A stretch of 64,000 bases of DNA. It comes from Gemmatimonadota bacterium. Its GTDB lineage: Bacteria > Gemmatimonadota > Gemmatimonadetes > Gemmatimonadales > GWC2-71-9. Position numbers and translations under genes: made by a program. Below, in pieces: positions 44,662 through 54,757 of this stretch (the stretch's first letter is position 1; the number at the start of each line of letters is the position of its first letter). Below the pieces are notes generated by a model, which searched no databases, was not told where the DNA came from, and was given only the letters and a program-made list of their open reading frames with translations. The stretch is taken from assembly GCA_003222155.1 (NCBI GenBank), contig QHUU01000055.1:1-64000 (forward strand). Reading direction: 5' to 3'.

Positions 44662-46518
44662 ATGGCCGATTCCGACACCCGACCGCCCAAGAAAACGATC
44701 ACCCCGGGCGCCTGGCAGGAGGCGCGGGGTCTCATCTACGCCCATCGCGGCCGCCTCGCCCTGGGGCTCGCGCTGTTGCTGGTGAACCGCCTCGCCGGAC
44801 TCGTCCTGCCGGCCTCGTCCAAGTGGGTGATCGACCGGGTCATCGGGCAACACCACCCCGAGCTGCTGCTTCCGCTCGCCCTCGCGGCGGGCGGCGCCAC
44901 CCTGGTTCAGGCGCTGACCGGGTTCGCCCTGTCGCAGGTGCTGGGCGTCGCGGCCCAGCGGGCGATCACCGACATGCGGCGCACGGTGCAAGCGTACGTG
45001 CTGCGGTTGCCCGTCAGCTACTTCGACTCGACCAAGAGCGGCATCCTCATCTCGCGCATCATGAGCGACGCCGAGGGCATCCGGAACCTCGTCGGCACCG
45101 GGCTGGTGCAGCTGGTGGGCGGCCTGGTGACGGGCGCGATCGCGCTGGGCGTCCTGTTCTATCTGAACTGGCGGCTCACCCTGATCGCGATCCTCATCCT
45201 CGCGTGCTTCGGCGGCGGTATGGCGTACGCGTTCACCAGGCTGCGCCCCCTGTTCCGCGAGCGCGGCAAGCTCAACGCCGACGTCACGGGGCGGCTGGGC
45301 GAAACGCTGGGCGGTATTCGCATCGTCAAGGCGTACCGTGCCGAGCGCGGCGAGCGCCTCGTGTTCACGCGCGGGGCGCACACCCTGTTCCGCAACATCG
45401 CCACAACGATGACCGGGATCTCCGGGGTTGGTGCATTCGCGACGCTCATCGTCGGGGCGATCGGCATCCTCATGATCCTCGAGGGCGGGCACGCCATTCT
45501 CTCCGGGACGATGACGCTGGGCGACTTCTTCATGTACGGCGTCTTCATCGGTCTCGTGGCGCTGCCGCTCATCAACATCGCGTCGATCGGTACGCAGATC
45601 ACGGAAGCGTTCGCGGGCCTGGACCGGATCCGCGAGATCCGGCGGCTCACCACCGAGGACGCCGCGGACGGCGCCCGCCCGCCCCTCGGCGAGGTGGTGG
45701 GCGACGTGCGGTTCGAGGACGTGAGCTTCGAGTACGTCGCCGGCCGGGACGTGCTGAAGCACGTGTCCTTCCACGCGCCCGCCGGCTCCACCACGGCCCT
45801 CGTCGGCTCCTCCGGCGCGGGCAAGAGCACCCTCATCAGTCTCGTGCTCACCTTCAGCCGACCCAGGGCGGGACGGATTCTCGTGGACGGGCGCGATCTC
45901 GACCGCGTCCGGCTCGCCGACTACCGGCGCCAGCTGGGCGTCGTGCTGCAGGACAACTTCCTGTTCGACGGCACGATCGCCGAGAACATCGCGTTCGCCC
46001 GCCCGCACGCCACCCGCGACGAAATCGAGGAGGCGGCGCGGATCGCCCACTGCGACGAGTTCGTCCGCCGCTTCGAGCGCGGCTACGACACGGTCGTGGG
46101 GGAACGAGGGGTGAAGCTCTCGGGCGGCGAGCGCCAGCGCGTGTCGATCGCCCGCGCCATCCTCGCCGACCCCCGGATCCTCATCCTCGACGAAGCCACC
46201 TCGAGCCTCGATTCGGAGAGCGAGGCCGCCATCCAGGACGGGCTCCGCACGCTGCGGCGCGGCCGGACCACGTTCGTGATCGCGCACCGCCTCTCCACGA
46301 TCCGCAGCGCGGACCAGATCCTCGTGATGGAGGGGGGCGAGATCGTGGAGCGTGGCACCCATGCCGAGCTGCTCGCCAGGCACGGGCGCTATCGCCAGCT
46401 GTACGACAAACAGTACCGGTTCGAGCAGGACCGGTTCGTCAACCCCGGCGAGGACTTCACGCCCGAGCCCGAGGCGCCGGTGGCGGCGCCCCCTCTCGGG
46501 CCACCCACCCGCCTCTGA
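44662..46518 (+). CDS. ABC exporter, fused permease-ATPase (MsbA/MDR type)
   Basis: Half-size exporter of 618 aa: six TM helices in ~1-320, then the ATPase. Walker A is GSSGAGKST, the signature LSGGERQRVS, Walker B ILILDEATSSLD and the H-loop AHRLSTI. The Q-loop is VVLQDNFLFDG. It works as a dimer exporting lipids, drugs or peptides. A Pro-rich tail of ~30 residues follows the ATPase. It is divergent from a MarR-GNAT regulator, and the operator palindrome at 44601 lies 43 bp before the ATG, suggesting drug-inducible expression. Confidence 0.95.
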   Translation: MADSDTRPPKKTITPGAWQEARGLIYAHRGRLALGLALLLVNRLAGLVLPASSKWVIDRVIGQHHPELLLPLALAAGGATLVQALTGFALSQVLGVAAQRAITDMRRTVQAYVLRLPVSYFDSTKSGILISRIMSDAEGIRNLVGTGLVQLVGGLVTGAIALGVLFYLNWRLTLIAILILACFGGGMAYAFTRLRPLFRERGKLNADVTGRLGETLGGIRIVKAYRAERGERLVFTRGAHTLFRNIATTMTGISGVGAFATLIVGAIGILMILEGGHAILSGTMTLGDFFMYGVFIGLVALPLINIASIGTQITEAFAGLDRIREIRRLTTEDAADGARPPLGEVVGDVRFEDVSFEYVAGRDVLKHVSFHAPAGSTTALVGSSGAGKSTLISLVLTFSRPRAGRILVDGRDLDRVRLADYRRQLGVVLQDNFLFDGTIAENIAFARPHATRDEIEEAARIAHCDEFVRRFERGYDTVVGERGVKLSGGERQRVSIARAILADPRILILDEATSSLDSESEAAIQDGLRTLRRGRTTFVIAHRLSTIRSADQILVMEGGEIVERGTHAELLARHGRYRQLYDKQYRFEQDRFVNPGEDFTPEPEAPVAAPPLGPPTRL

Positions 46519-46569
46519 GCCCGACGCCATCTGGCGCCCGCGCCCGGATGGTCCTACACTAGCTAGCGC

Positions 46570-47559
46570 ATGCCCCTGATCGACACGAATCACCAGCGCG
46601 CCGCGCTGCTCGTGCTGCTGCTCGGCATCGCCCTGGTCATCGCGCTCATGCCGTACGCCACGGGCCTGCTCGGCATCCCGGTGTTGTACGCCGTTTTCGC
46701 CCCGCTGCACGTGTGGCTGGGCATGCGGGTGCGGTCCCAGCTCGCGGCCAGCCTCGTGGTCGCGGTCGCCCTCTTTCTGATCGTCGTGCCCGGCGTCTCC
46801 TTCGCCGGCCTCATCGTCGCCCAGGCCCAGGAAATCGCCGGCGGCGTCATGCGCAATCCCCTGCTCGGTCGCCTCCGTGAGCTGCGGCTGGGCGGCATCG
46901 ACCTCGGGCCGCGCCTTGCCGACTTGGGGGCGAACGTGGTCGCGTGGGTCGGGTCGTCCGCGTTCGGGCTGGTCGGCACCGCCACGCGGCTCGCCCTCAA
47001 TCTCACGATCTCGCTGTTCGGCCTGTTCTACCTGCTGCTGCAACCGGACGCGACCTGGGAAGCCGTCCAGCCCTACATCCCCTTCTCCGCCAAGAACACG
47101 GAGAAGCTGCGGCAGCGGTTCCGGGACGTCACCACGGCGACGATCATCGGCACGGGTCTCACGGCGGCGATCCAGGGGAGCCTCGTGGGGCTCGGCTTCT
47201 GGTTGACCGGATTGCCGAACGCGGTGTTCTGGGGAGTGGTCACGATGGTGTTCGCCATCCTGCCGGTCGTCGGCAGCGGTTTGGTGTGGGCGCCGGGTGC
47301 GCTCGCGCTGATGCTCGGGCACCATGCCCTGGCCGGGGTGTTGCTGGCGCTCGGTGGGATCGTGATCGTAGGGAACGTGGACTACGTGATCCGGCCGCGC
47401 GTGTTCCGCCGCTGGGCCAACATCCATCCGCTCGTCACCCTGATCGGCGCGCTCGCGGGCGTGCCCTACTTCGGCATCCTCGGGCTGTTGATCGGACCGC
47501 TCGCCCTGTCGTACTTCTTCGAGCTGATCAAGATGTACGGCGAGGAGTACCTCGGGTAA
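46570..47559 (+). CDS. AI-2E family transporter
   Basis: Membrane protein of 329 aa with about eight hydrophobic segments. The C-terminal half carries family-like PNAVFWGVVTMVFAILPVVGSGLVWAPGALALM and NVDYVIRPRVFRRWANIHPLVTLIGALAGVPYFGILGLLIGPLALSYFFEL. The family includes autoinducer-2 exporters and sodium/proton antiporters, so no substrate is given. It starts 51 bp after the ABC exporter stop, on the same strand. Confidence 0.92.
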   Translation: MPLIDTNHQRAALLVLLLGIALVIALMPYATGLLGIPVLYAVFAPLHVWLGMRVRSQLAASLVVAVALFLIVVPGVSFAGLIVAQAQEIAGGVMRNPLLGRLRELRLGGIDLGPRLADLGANVVAWVGSSAFGLVGTATRLALNLTISLFGLFYLLLQPDATWEAVQPYIPFSAKNTEKLRQRFRDVTTATIIGTGLTAAIQGSLVGLGFWLTGLPNAVFWGVVTMVFAILPVVGSGLVWAPGALALMLGHHALAGVLLALGGIVIVGNVDYVIRPRVFRRWANIHPLVTLIGALAGVPYFGILGLLIGPLALSYFFELIKMYGEEYLG

Positions 47560-47699
47560 CCGGAAGCGCACCGGAACGCTCCACCCCACACTGTCGCCCG
47601 CCCGCCACGCACGGACGCAAGCGTTTCCCGACGCCGCGCGCGCAACCCGCGCGAGTCGAGCGGAACCATGACTCGCGCCCCCGGGGTATACGGGTTGAG

Positions 47700-47715
47700 T
47701 ACGAACAGCTTCGTA
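47700..47715. promoter_or_regulatory. Inverted repeat upstream of BlaI-like repressor
   Basis: TACGAA-CAGC-TTCGTA, perfect 6-bp arms, overlapped by TATATAG and about 28 bp before the GTG start at 47744. The position over the core promoter suits autorepression by the BlaI-like protein. Confidence 0.55.
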
Positions 47716-47743
47716 TATAGTCACGACGAGCCGAGTACAGACC

Positions 47744-48151
47744 GTGCCCAAGCGACCCCTCCCGCGGCCCGCGCCGCCCCGCCCGACCAACGCGGAGCTC
47801 GAGATCCTCCGTGTGCTGTGGCGGCGGGGTCCTTGCACGGTTCGCGCGGTCCACGCATCGTTCGAGCGCGCCGAGCCCATCGGCTACACCACGGTGCTCA
47901 AGCTGCTGCAGATCATGACGGAAAAGGGCCTGGTGCGGCGCGACGCATCGTTACGCTCGCACGTGTACTCGGCCGCGGTGTCGGAGGCGTCGACCCAGCG
48001 GCGCATGGTGGCCGATCTGGTGAAGCGGGCGTTCGGGGGCTCGACCCTGCGCCTGCTGCTGCACGCGCTCGCGACCAGGCCCGCCAGCTCGCGGGAAGTC
48101 CACCAGATTCGCAGGCTCTTGAATCACCAGAAGAATGGAGCACGCGCATGA
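47744..48151 (+). CDS. BlaI/MecI/CopY-family transcriptional repressor
   Basis: Winged-helix repressor of 135 aa. The HTH reads PTNAELEILRVLWRRGPCTVRAVHASF with GYTTVLKLLQIMTEKGLVRR, then HVYSAAVSEASTQRRMVADLVKRAFGGS, the BlaI dimer region. In the family a BlaR1-type protease relieves repression. The GTG start at 47744 follows the palindrome. Its stop overlaps the start of the M56 peptidase gene (ATGA), the normal blaI-blaR1 pairing. Confidence 0.94.
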   Translation: MPKRPLPRPAPPRPTNAELEILRVLWRRGPCTVRAVHASFERAEPIGYTTVLKLLQIMTEKGLVRRDASLRSHVYSAAVSEASTQRRMVADLVKRAFGGSTLRLLLHALATRPASSREVHQIRRLLNHQKNGARA

Positions 48152-50088
48152 ACGTGACCCAAGCATTGGGCTGGGCCCTGCTGCATTCGCTGTGGCAGTG
48201 CGCGCTCGCCGCGGCGGCGCTCGCGTCCCTCCTCGCGATCGTTCCGCTGCGCGCGGCGCGCACTCGCTACGCGCTCGCCGTCGCCACGTTGATCCTCATG
48301 CTCGCCGCCCCCGTCGGCACGGCCGTGCGACTGCGCGCGGCGGGGCCGTGGGTCGCCGTCGGGGTCGCGCCCCCGCGCGTCGTCGCGCCCCCTCGGGCCA
48401 CGGAGCCTGAGACCCCGTCCGCCGCCCGGCCCGGCCCGTCGCTCCAGGCCCGCATCCGCGCGGAGCTGGAGCCGGCGCTGCCGTGGATCGTGGTCGCGTG
48501 GCTCGCGGGCGTGGTGATCCTGTCGATGCGGCTCGCCTCCGGCTGGCTGGTCACGCGGAGGCTGAGCACCGTGGGCACGCGGCCGGTGCCGCAGGCCTGT
48601 CGCGACGCGCTCGCCCGCCTGGTGGTGCGCCTCGGGGTCTCGCGGCCCGTGCGGGTGCTCGAGTCGGCGATGGTCCAGGTCCCCGCGGTCATCGGGTGGC
48701 TCCGGCCGGTGGTGCTGCTTCCGGCCAGCGCCCTGACGGGCCTGACCCCGCTGCAGCTCGACGCCCTGCTGGCGCATGAGCTGGCCCACGTGCGTCGTTA
48801 CGACTACCTCGTGAACCTGCTCCAGTCCGCGATCGAGACCCTGCTGTTCTACCATCCCGCCGTGTGGTGGGTGTCGCGGCGCGTGCGGGACGAGCGCGAG
48901 CACTGCTGCGACGATCTCGCGGTCGCCGCGTGCGGCGACGCGCATTTCTACGCGACCGCGCTGCTCGGCATGGAGCGGCTGCGGAGCCCCCTCCCCACCC
49001 TCTCCATGGCGGCGGCCGGCGGCTCCCTGGTGGAACGCGTCCGGCGCCTCATGGCGCCCGTGCCGGCGGAGATCTTCCCGCGCGGCCTGGCCGGCGCCTT
49101 CACGGTGATGCTCGCGCTCGGGCTGACGGTCGGCGGCTCTCTGGTGGCGGGGTCCGTGGAATCCTGGCCGTTCGGAGCGCCCGGGGACCGGGCCCCGGCA
49201 CTCGCCGGCGCTCGAGGAGGGCCGCGCACGCGGCGCGATCTCATGCGCGCGCTGCGGCGCCGCGGCGACGAGGGGGCGGTGGCGGGTCTGCTCGCCATGG
49301 CCCGCAACGACCCGGACGTGGACATCGAACAGGATGCCCTCGACGCCCTGGGGAGAATACCGAGCGGTGCCGCGCAGGCGGCGGTCATCGATATCGCCCG
49401 CACCCACCCGAACAGCGACGTGCGCCGCGAGGCGGTGGAGGCCGTGAGTCGGATGACGCCCAGGGCCGTGGCGCTGGCAGTGCTCTCGGGGATCGTTCGC
49501 TCCGACCCCGACCATCACGTGCAGCACGAGGCGGTGGAGGAGCTCGGGGAGCTGCACGACCCCCGCGCGTTCCCGGTGCTGCTGGACTTCGCGCGTCACC
49601 ACCCCGCGCCCGACGTGCGCCGCAAGGCGGTGACGGCACTGGGTGACGTGGGCGAGCCCGATAGCGCGGCGGACGTGCTCGAGCAGATCGTGCTGCACGA
49701 CTCCAGCGCCGATCTGCAACACGAGGCGGTCGAGGCGCTCGGGCATCTGCACGATCCCCGTGTGCTCGCGCGCGTGGCGCGGCTGGCGCGCACGCACCCC
49801 AGCCCGGACGTGCGGGACGAGGCCACCGAGCAGTACGCCCGGCACGCGCCGCCGGGCGCCGCGCTGGCGCTCCTGACCGACCGCGTGGCGCATGATACCG
49901 AGCCCGAGGTGCAGGCCGAGGCGGTGGAGCTCCTGGCCGCGCTGCCGCGCGGCGCGGGCATTCCCGCGGTGATCGAGGCGGCCCGGGGCCACTCGAGCGT
50001 CGAGGTCCGCGACGAAGCGTGGCGACGGTTACGCCAGAGCAACGATCCCCGCGCCCACGCCTTCCTTCGCGGGAAAGCGCGACCCTAG
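48148..50088 (+). CDS. BlaR1-like M56 metalloprotease with C-terminal HEAT-like repeats
   Basis: Protein of 646 aa. The N-terminal ~315 residues are the BlaR1/MecR1 membrane protease: four TM helices and the zinc motif HELAH (His210, Glu211, His214), plus the downstream EHCCDD. After a further TM (~310-330), instead of a penicillin-binding sensor there are about eight HEAT/PBS-like repeats (~355-640). They are recognisable by DPDVDIEQDALDALGRI, SDVRREAVEAV, DHHVQHEAVEELGEL, PDVRRKAVTALGDVG and ADLQHEAVEALGHL. The paired BlaI gene overlaps. The stimulus is therefore probably not a beta-lactam. The 3' end overlaps the DUF5916 gene by 4 bp. Confidence 0.88.
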   Translation: MNVTQALGWALLHSLWQCALAAAALASLLAIVPLRAARTRYALAVATLILMLAAPVGTAVRLRAAGPWVAVGVAPPRVVAPPRATEPETPSAARPGPSLQARIRAELEPALPWIVVAWLAGVVILSMRLASGWLVTRRLSTVGTRPVPQACRDALARLVVRLGVSRPVRVLESAMVQVPAVIGWLRPVVLLPASALTGLTPLQLDALLAHELAHVRRYDYLVNLLQSAIETLLFYHPAVWWVSRRVRDEREHCCDDLAVAACGDAHFYATALLGMERLRSPLPTLSMAAAGGSLVERVRRLMAPVPAEIFPRGLAGAFTVMLALGLTVGGSLVAGSVESWPFGAPGDRAPALAGARGGPRTRRDLMRALRRRGDEGAVAGLLAMARNDPDVDIEQDALDALGRIPSGAAQAAVIDIARTHPNSDVRREAVEAVSRMTPRAVALAVLSGIVRSDPDHHVQHEAVEELGELHDPRAFPVLLDFARHHPAPDVRRKAVTALGDVGEPDSAADVLEQIVLHDSSADLQHEAVEALGHLHDPRVLARVARLARTHPSPDVRDEATEQYARHAPPGAALALLTDRVAHDTEPEVQAEAVELLAALPRGAGIPAVIEAARGHSSVEVRDEAWRRLRQSNDPRAHAFLRGKARP

Positions 50089-52325
50089 AACTGCAGCAGG
50101 TAGCTCATCTTCAGGAACACCTGCCGTCCGGTCGAGGTGGTAGGATCGGCGGTGCGCGAGAGCGTCGGCGGTGTGCCCGGGAGGATGGCGAGATTCTCGT
50201 ATCCGTCCCGGTACCCGACGTAGAGCGCGGTCCCCGGGTTGACGAGGTACGTCAGCAGCACGTCCACGGCCCAGCGGCGCTGTGGGTCCACGCGCGACAG
50301 CGTCGAATCCCGCTCTACCGTCGAGTAGTCGACGATCGCGCGCAGCGAGAGTGCGCGGCTGAACTGATAGTTGACCTTCTCCCGCAGGATGCGATCGGTG
50401 TAGACGCGCGCCGCCGGGCCCAAGCCCCCCAGCCTGGCCATCAACCGCTGGTACAGAAACGTGTGATCGAGTCGCAGCCGCGCCGCCGGCCGGAAGGTGA
50501 CCTCGAGCTGTCCCTCCAGGGCGTCACCGAGGAACGGCGCAAGGCCTGCGGCCGGCTTGTGATTCACCGCCGATCCGATCTTGAGCTTGCTCCCCACGGC
50601 CAGCCACTTGAGCCACTCGCTCTCGAGCGTCACGCCGGTCTCGTGCGTGTCGAATGGCACGTCGTTGTACAGCTCGAACGCTTCGGTGCGCTTGAGCTGG
50701 AGTTTCGTCTCGCCCACGAGCTTCACTTCGAACGCGACCTGGAGCTCGCGGTCGAGGAGCACGCCGTCGCGGTCCCAGTCGAACCTCGTCGAGAGCGTCG
50801 GGCCGACCTTCACGACCGCACCGCTGGGCCGCCGCACCAGCTCGAGCGACTGGTCGAACTGCCGGATGCCGACGCGCGGCACGAAGCCGAGCTGCGTCTC
50901 GAACGCCGGGCTCAAGTCCAGGTACGTGGCGGCGTAGTCCAGGTTGCGGCCGTCCCGCGTGAGCTGGGCGTGGAAGCCCGTGCCGGACCGGCGGCCCGTC
51001 CCCGCCGAATCCGCGGCGTCGGTCGCGATCGCCTGCCCGGCGAGCGTCCACGTCTTGGTCAAGCGCAGCCGGGCGTCGGCGGAGGCCACGCGATTCCAGC
51101 CGCCGGCCAGCGTCCACTGGCTCGCCAGGACGCCAAGCGACGACTCGCGTCCGATCGCGCGTTGCAGGCGGATCGCGCCGACGCCGGCGCGCCGGTCCCC
51201 CGCCGGCTCCCCGGTCGGCAGCTCGCCGGGGGCCCGGTCGTCGATGCCGATCGCGCCCAGGGCCCAGCGGCCCGCCTTGCCGGTCATCCGCAGCCCCATG
51301 CCCGGATCGGCGATGCGGCGTGAGAAAAACAGGTTCACCGGCGTCTGGAAGTACCCCGCGTTCTCGATGAAAAAAGGCCGTTTCTCGGGGAAGAACGTTT
51401 CGAACCGCTCGTTGATGGTGACCTGCGGCTCGTCGGACTCCACCTGGCTGAAATCCGGGTTCGCGGTCGCGTCGAGGGTGAGCGCGTCGCGCAGCACCGC
51501 CTTGAAGTCGAGGCCGAGCCGCCGGTCGTTGGCGGTGCGGAAGGCGGGCGCCTGGGCGTCCAGGAAGCGCGCACCGGCGAACGTGCCGTACGGGATCGCC
51601 TGCAGGTTCCGGCCCGGCGAGATGTCGGTCAGGCCCTGGAGCGTCGCGAACTGGGGGACGAACCCCGCGACTCGCTTGGTCAGGTAGGGCCAGTAGGAGT
51701 CTTCGTTGTTGCGGCGAATATGGCGGGCCAGCGCGATCCCCCAGGTCTGCGCCGGCGCCCGCGGGAAGCGCAGGCTCTTGAAGGGGATCGCCACGCGTAC
51801 GACGTAGCCGTTCGGCGTGAGGCGCCCGTCCGACTGCCACACGGCGTCGAAGCTGAGGTCGTCGTCCTGCCCTTCGGTGACGAGGCCGTCGAGCTGTACG
51901 CCGAGCGGATTCGTCTGGAACAGGTACGCATGGGCACGGTCGTGAAACGTGTCCAGGTACACGGCCACGCCGTCGTCGACCAGGATGTCTTCCCGCTTGG
52001 CCAGACCGGCGCGAACCTGCCGGGGGTCGCTCCGACATACGAAGACGACGTACAGGTTCGCGTCGTCGTAGCTCAGGTAGGCCGTGGTCGAGTCGCTCAC
52101 CGGCTCGCCGTCGCCGGGCTCGTACTGGCGGAAGTCCGCAATGGTGAGGGTCGAGTCGGGGGGATCGCCGGCGACGAAGTCTTCGATCGTCGGCGGTCGG
52201 TGCGTGCGGGTGATGCGCACGACGCCCTCGTGGGGCGGCCCCTGCGCGCACAGCGACGCGACCGCGGGGCCGAGGACGCCCAGCATCGCGGCGACGAGTG
52301 CGACTGCCCCGGCTGTTGTCCGCAT
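50085..52325 (-). CDS. DUF5916 protein: CBM9-like domain plus outer-membrane barrel
   Basis: Protein of 746 aa with a signal peptide (VALVAAMLGVLGPAVASLCAQ). The N-terminal CBM9-like domain (ADFRQYEPGDGEPVSDSTTAYLSYDDANLYVVF, DDGVAVYLDTFHD) is followed by the DUF5916 hallmark LDATANPDFSQVESDEPQVTINERFETFFPEKRPFFIENAGYF. A long beta-barrel region ends in Phe (KMSYLLQF), the outer-membrane end signature. The function is not established; these proteins are often placed near TonB or peptidase genes. Here it is convergent with the BlaR1-like gene, overlapping by 4 bp. Confidence 0.88.
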   Translation of the reverse strand: MRTTAGAVALVAAMLGVLGPAVASLCAQGPPHEGVVRITRTHRPPTIEDFVAGDPPDSTLTIADFRQYEPGDGEPVSDSTTAYLSYDDANLYVVFVCRSDPRQVRAGLAKREDILVDDGVAVYLDTFHDRAHAYLFQTNPLGVQLDGLVTEGQDDDLSFDAVWQSDGRLTPNGYVVRVAIPFKSLRFPRAPAQTWGIALARHIRRNNEDSYWPYLTKRVAGFVPQFATLQGLTDISPGRNLQAIPYGTFAGARFLDAQAPAFRTANDRRLGLDFKAVLRDALTLDATANPDFSQVESDEPQVTINERFETFFPEKRPFFIENAGYFQTPVNLFFSRRIADPGMGLRMTGKAGRWALGAIGIDDRAPGELPTGEPAGDRRAGVGAIRLQRAIGRESSLGVLASQWTLAGGWNRVASADARLRLTKTWTLAGQAIATDAADSAGTGRRSGTGFHAQLTRDGRNLDYAATYLDLSPAFETQLGFVPRVGIRQFDQSLELVRRPSGAVVKVGPTLSTRFDWDRDGVLLDRELQVAFEVKLVGETKLQLKRTEAFELYNDVPFDTHETGVTLESEWLKWLAVGSKLKIGSAVNHKPAAGLAPFLGDALEGQLEVTFRPAARLRLDHTFLYQRLMARLGGLGPAARVYTDRILREKVNYQFSRALSLRAIVDYSTVERDSTLSRVDPQRRWAVDVLLTYLVNPGTALYVGYRDGYENLAILPGTPPTLSRTADPTTSTGRQVFLKMSYLLQF

Positions 52326-52486
52326 GGGTATTGCACTGGGCGCGGCAATCGCCGTACCAGCGGCAGGCGCGCCCCGGCGATGGTGGAGCGATGCGTCTAC
52401 GCCACGTCGCGCGCGAGCGGTGCCGGCACGCTACAGGTTGGCGTGCCCCCGGCCGCAGTCCGCGCCTTTATCTTGCGGACGACCGC

Positions 52487-54757
52487 ATGCGCCTCTCCCT
52501 TCGATTTGTGCTTCCCCTGTTTCTCGCGCTCGGCGCCTTCGCGTACGCGGCGGTGCCGCTCGTGGACAACCTGACGCTCCAATGGTTCATGAGAGACCTG
52601 GACATCCGGGCCAGCCTGATCGCCAACACCGTTCAGGAGCCCCTCCAAGATTTGATCGAGACGGGCAACCGGACCCGGATGCTGCAGTTCTTCAATCGGA
52701 TCACGCAGGATGAGCGCCTCTTCGCCATGGGCTTCTGCCCCTCGGCCCCCGGGCAACCCGTGATCACGCCGACGCTGCCGGCCCAGATCCGGTGTACGGA
52801 GCTGGCCTCATTTTCGGCTGGCCCGGGGCACCTGCTGCACAGCGCGAACGGCCCGCTGCTCGTGTCCGTGCGGCCGCTGGAAGCCGCGGGCGTTGCGGTC
52901 GGGAACCTGGTCGTCGTCCACGACATGAGCTTCATCGCGCGTCGCAGCGCGGAGACCCGCAAGTACCTGTTTCTCTTTTTCGTCGGTCTGGGGGCCACGG
53001 TGGCGCTCATCACGGTCGTCATCGCCCAGCTGAGCTGGCGCGGCTGGGTCCAAGGCCTCCGGGCGCTGCTGCGGGGCGAGGGGTTGGTGCGTCCGACCGG
53101 GGGACGCGACCTGGGCGAGGTGCCGGAGCTCCGGCCCATCGCCAGCGACCTGCGCGCCCTGATCCGGGACCTCGAGGCGGATCACCGGTCGCGCGACGAG
53201 GACCAACTCGCCTGGACCCCCGACACGCTGCGGGCAATCCTCCGGACCGATCTGTCCGGGCACGAGGTGATGGTCGTCTCCAACCGCGAGCCGTACATCC
53301 ACGTCCGGCGCGGCGACATCATCGCGCTGTGGCGGCCCGCGAGCGGGCTGGTGACCGCCATGGAGCCGATCATGCGCGCCTGTTCGGGCACCTGGATCGC
53401 TCACGGGGGCGGCTCGGCCGACCGGGAAGTGGTGGACGAGCACGCCCACGTGGCGGTGCCGCCGGAGCAGCCGGCCTATCAGCTGCGCCGGGTCTGGCTG
53501 ACGCCGGAGCAGGAAGCGGGCTACTACTATGGCTTCGCGAACGAGGGCCTGTGGCCGCTGTGTCACATCGCGCACGTGCGTCCGATCTTCCGCACGTCCG
53601 ATTGGGAGCAATACGTGACGGTCAACCGCACGTTCGCCCAGGCCGTGGTCGAGGAGGCGAAGTCGCCCGACCCCATCGTGCTCGTGCAGGACTACCACTT
53701 CGCGCTCTTGCCCCGGATGATCCAGGAGGCGCTGCCCGCGGCGACCATCGTTTCCTTCTGGCACATTCCCTGGCCGAACCCGGAGGCGTTTGCCATCTGT
53801 CCCTGGCGGGACGAGCTGCTCGACGGCCTGCTCGGCTCGAGCATCCTCGGGTTCCACACCCAATTTCACTGCAACAACTTCGTCGACACCGTCGACCGCC
53901 TGCTGGAAGCAAGGGTGGACCGGGAGATGTTCACCGTCTCGTACCGGGGCAAGCTGACGGCGGTCAAGCGCTACCCGATTTCGATCGAGTGGCCACCGTC
54001 GCCCGCCCTGCTGGGCAAGCCGGTCGAGCGCTGTCGCCTGGACGTGCGGCAGCGTCACGGCGTGCCGGCGGAGCAGGCGATCGGTGTCGGAGTCGACCGT
54101 CTCGATTATACCAAGGGGATCGAGGAGCGGCTGCGTGCCGTGGAGCGGCTGTTGGAGGTGGAGCCGCAGTGGGTGGGCAAGTTCACCTTCATCCAGATCG
54201 CCGCGCCGACGCGCAACCGCATCGAGCAGTACCAGGAATATGAGACGCGCGTGCGGGCCATGGCGACGCGGATCAACGAGCGCTTCAGCGGCGCCCCCCA
54301 TCCGCCGATCGTGCTGCTCGTGGAGCACCACCAGCCGCTGGACATCTATGAGTATTATCGAGCCGCGGAGGTGTGCATGGTCACGAGCCTGCACGACGGG
54401 ATGAACCTGGTGGCGAAGGAGTTCGTGTCGGCGCGCGACGACGAGCGCGGCGTGCTGATCCTGAGCCAGTTCACCGGCGCCGCACGGGAGCTGCCGGAGG
54501 CGATCATCGTCAACCCGTACGACACGGATCAATGCGCGGCGGCGCTGCACATGGCGCTGTCGATGCCGGTGACGGAGCAGCGCGCCCGCAGCCGCCTGAT
54601 GCGCGGCCTGATTCAGGAGTTCAACGTCTATCGCTGGGCCGGGCGCATGCTGATCGACGCGGCGGGCGTGCGGCGCCGCGGTCGCCTGCTGGACCGGGCG
54701 GCGACTCCGGAACGGCAGTCGCGCCGTGCCGGCCGCGAACCGAGCCGCGCAAAATGA
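52487..54757 (+). CDS. otsA: Membrane-anchored trehalose-6-phosphate synthase (GT20)
   Basis: Protein of 756 aa, about 280 longer than a usual OtsA. The extra N-terminus has a TM helix (~7-24), a ~135-residue probably periplasmic region, a second TM (~165-190) and a HAMP-like amphipathic linker ([11 protein letters not shown]). The GT20 domain follows: [51 protein letters not shown] and [13 protein letters not shown]. It makes trehalose 6-phosphate from UDP-glucose and glucose 6-phosphate. ATG 52487 is chosen at the first TM helix. It overlaps otsB (ATGA). Activity may be gated by a periplasmic signal; this is inference. Confidence 0.92.
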   Translation: MRLSLRFVLPLFLALGAFAYAAVPLVDNLTLQWFMRDLDIRASLIANTVQEPLQDLIETGNRTRMLQFFNRITQDERLFAMGFCPSAPGQPVITPTLPAQIRCTELASFSAGPGHLLHSANGPLLVSVRPLEAAGVAVGNLVVVHDMSFIARRSAETRKYLFLFFVGLGATVALITVVIAQLSWRGWVQGLRALLRGEGLVRPTGGRDLGEVPELRPIASDLRALIRDLEADHRSRDEDQLAWTPDTLRAILRTDLSGHEVMVVSNREPYIHVRRGDIIALWRPASGLVTAMEPIMRACSGTWIAHGGGSADREVVDEHAHVAVPPEQPAYQLRRVWLTPEQEAGYYYGFANEGLWPLCHIAHVRPIFRTSDWEQYVTVNRTFAQAVVEEAKSPDPIVLVQDYHFALLPRMIQEALPAATIVSFWHIPWPNPEAFAICPWRDELLDGLLGSSILGFHTQFHCNNFVDTVDRLLEARVDREMFTVSYRGKLTAVKRYPISIEWPPSPALLGKPVERCRLDVRQRHGVPAEQAIGVGVDRLDYTKGIEERLRAVERLLEVEPQWVGKFTFIQIAAPTRNRIEQYQEYETRVRAMATRINERFSGAPHPPIVLLVEHHQPLDIYEYYRAAEVCMVTSLHDGMNLVAKEFVSARDDERGVLILSQFTGAARELPEAIIVNPYDTDQCAAALHMALSMPVTEQRARSRLMRGLIQEFNVYRWAGRMLIDAAGVRRRGRLLDRAATPERQSRRAGREPSRAK

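Noticed and set aside
44653-47880. 1075-codon open frame antisense to the ABC exporter and AI-2E genes
   Set aside because: Asp/Glu/Arg/Gln-rich low-complexity shadow with no motif; both sense genes are clear family members.
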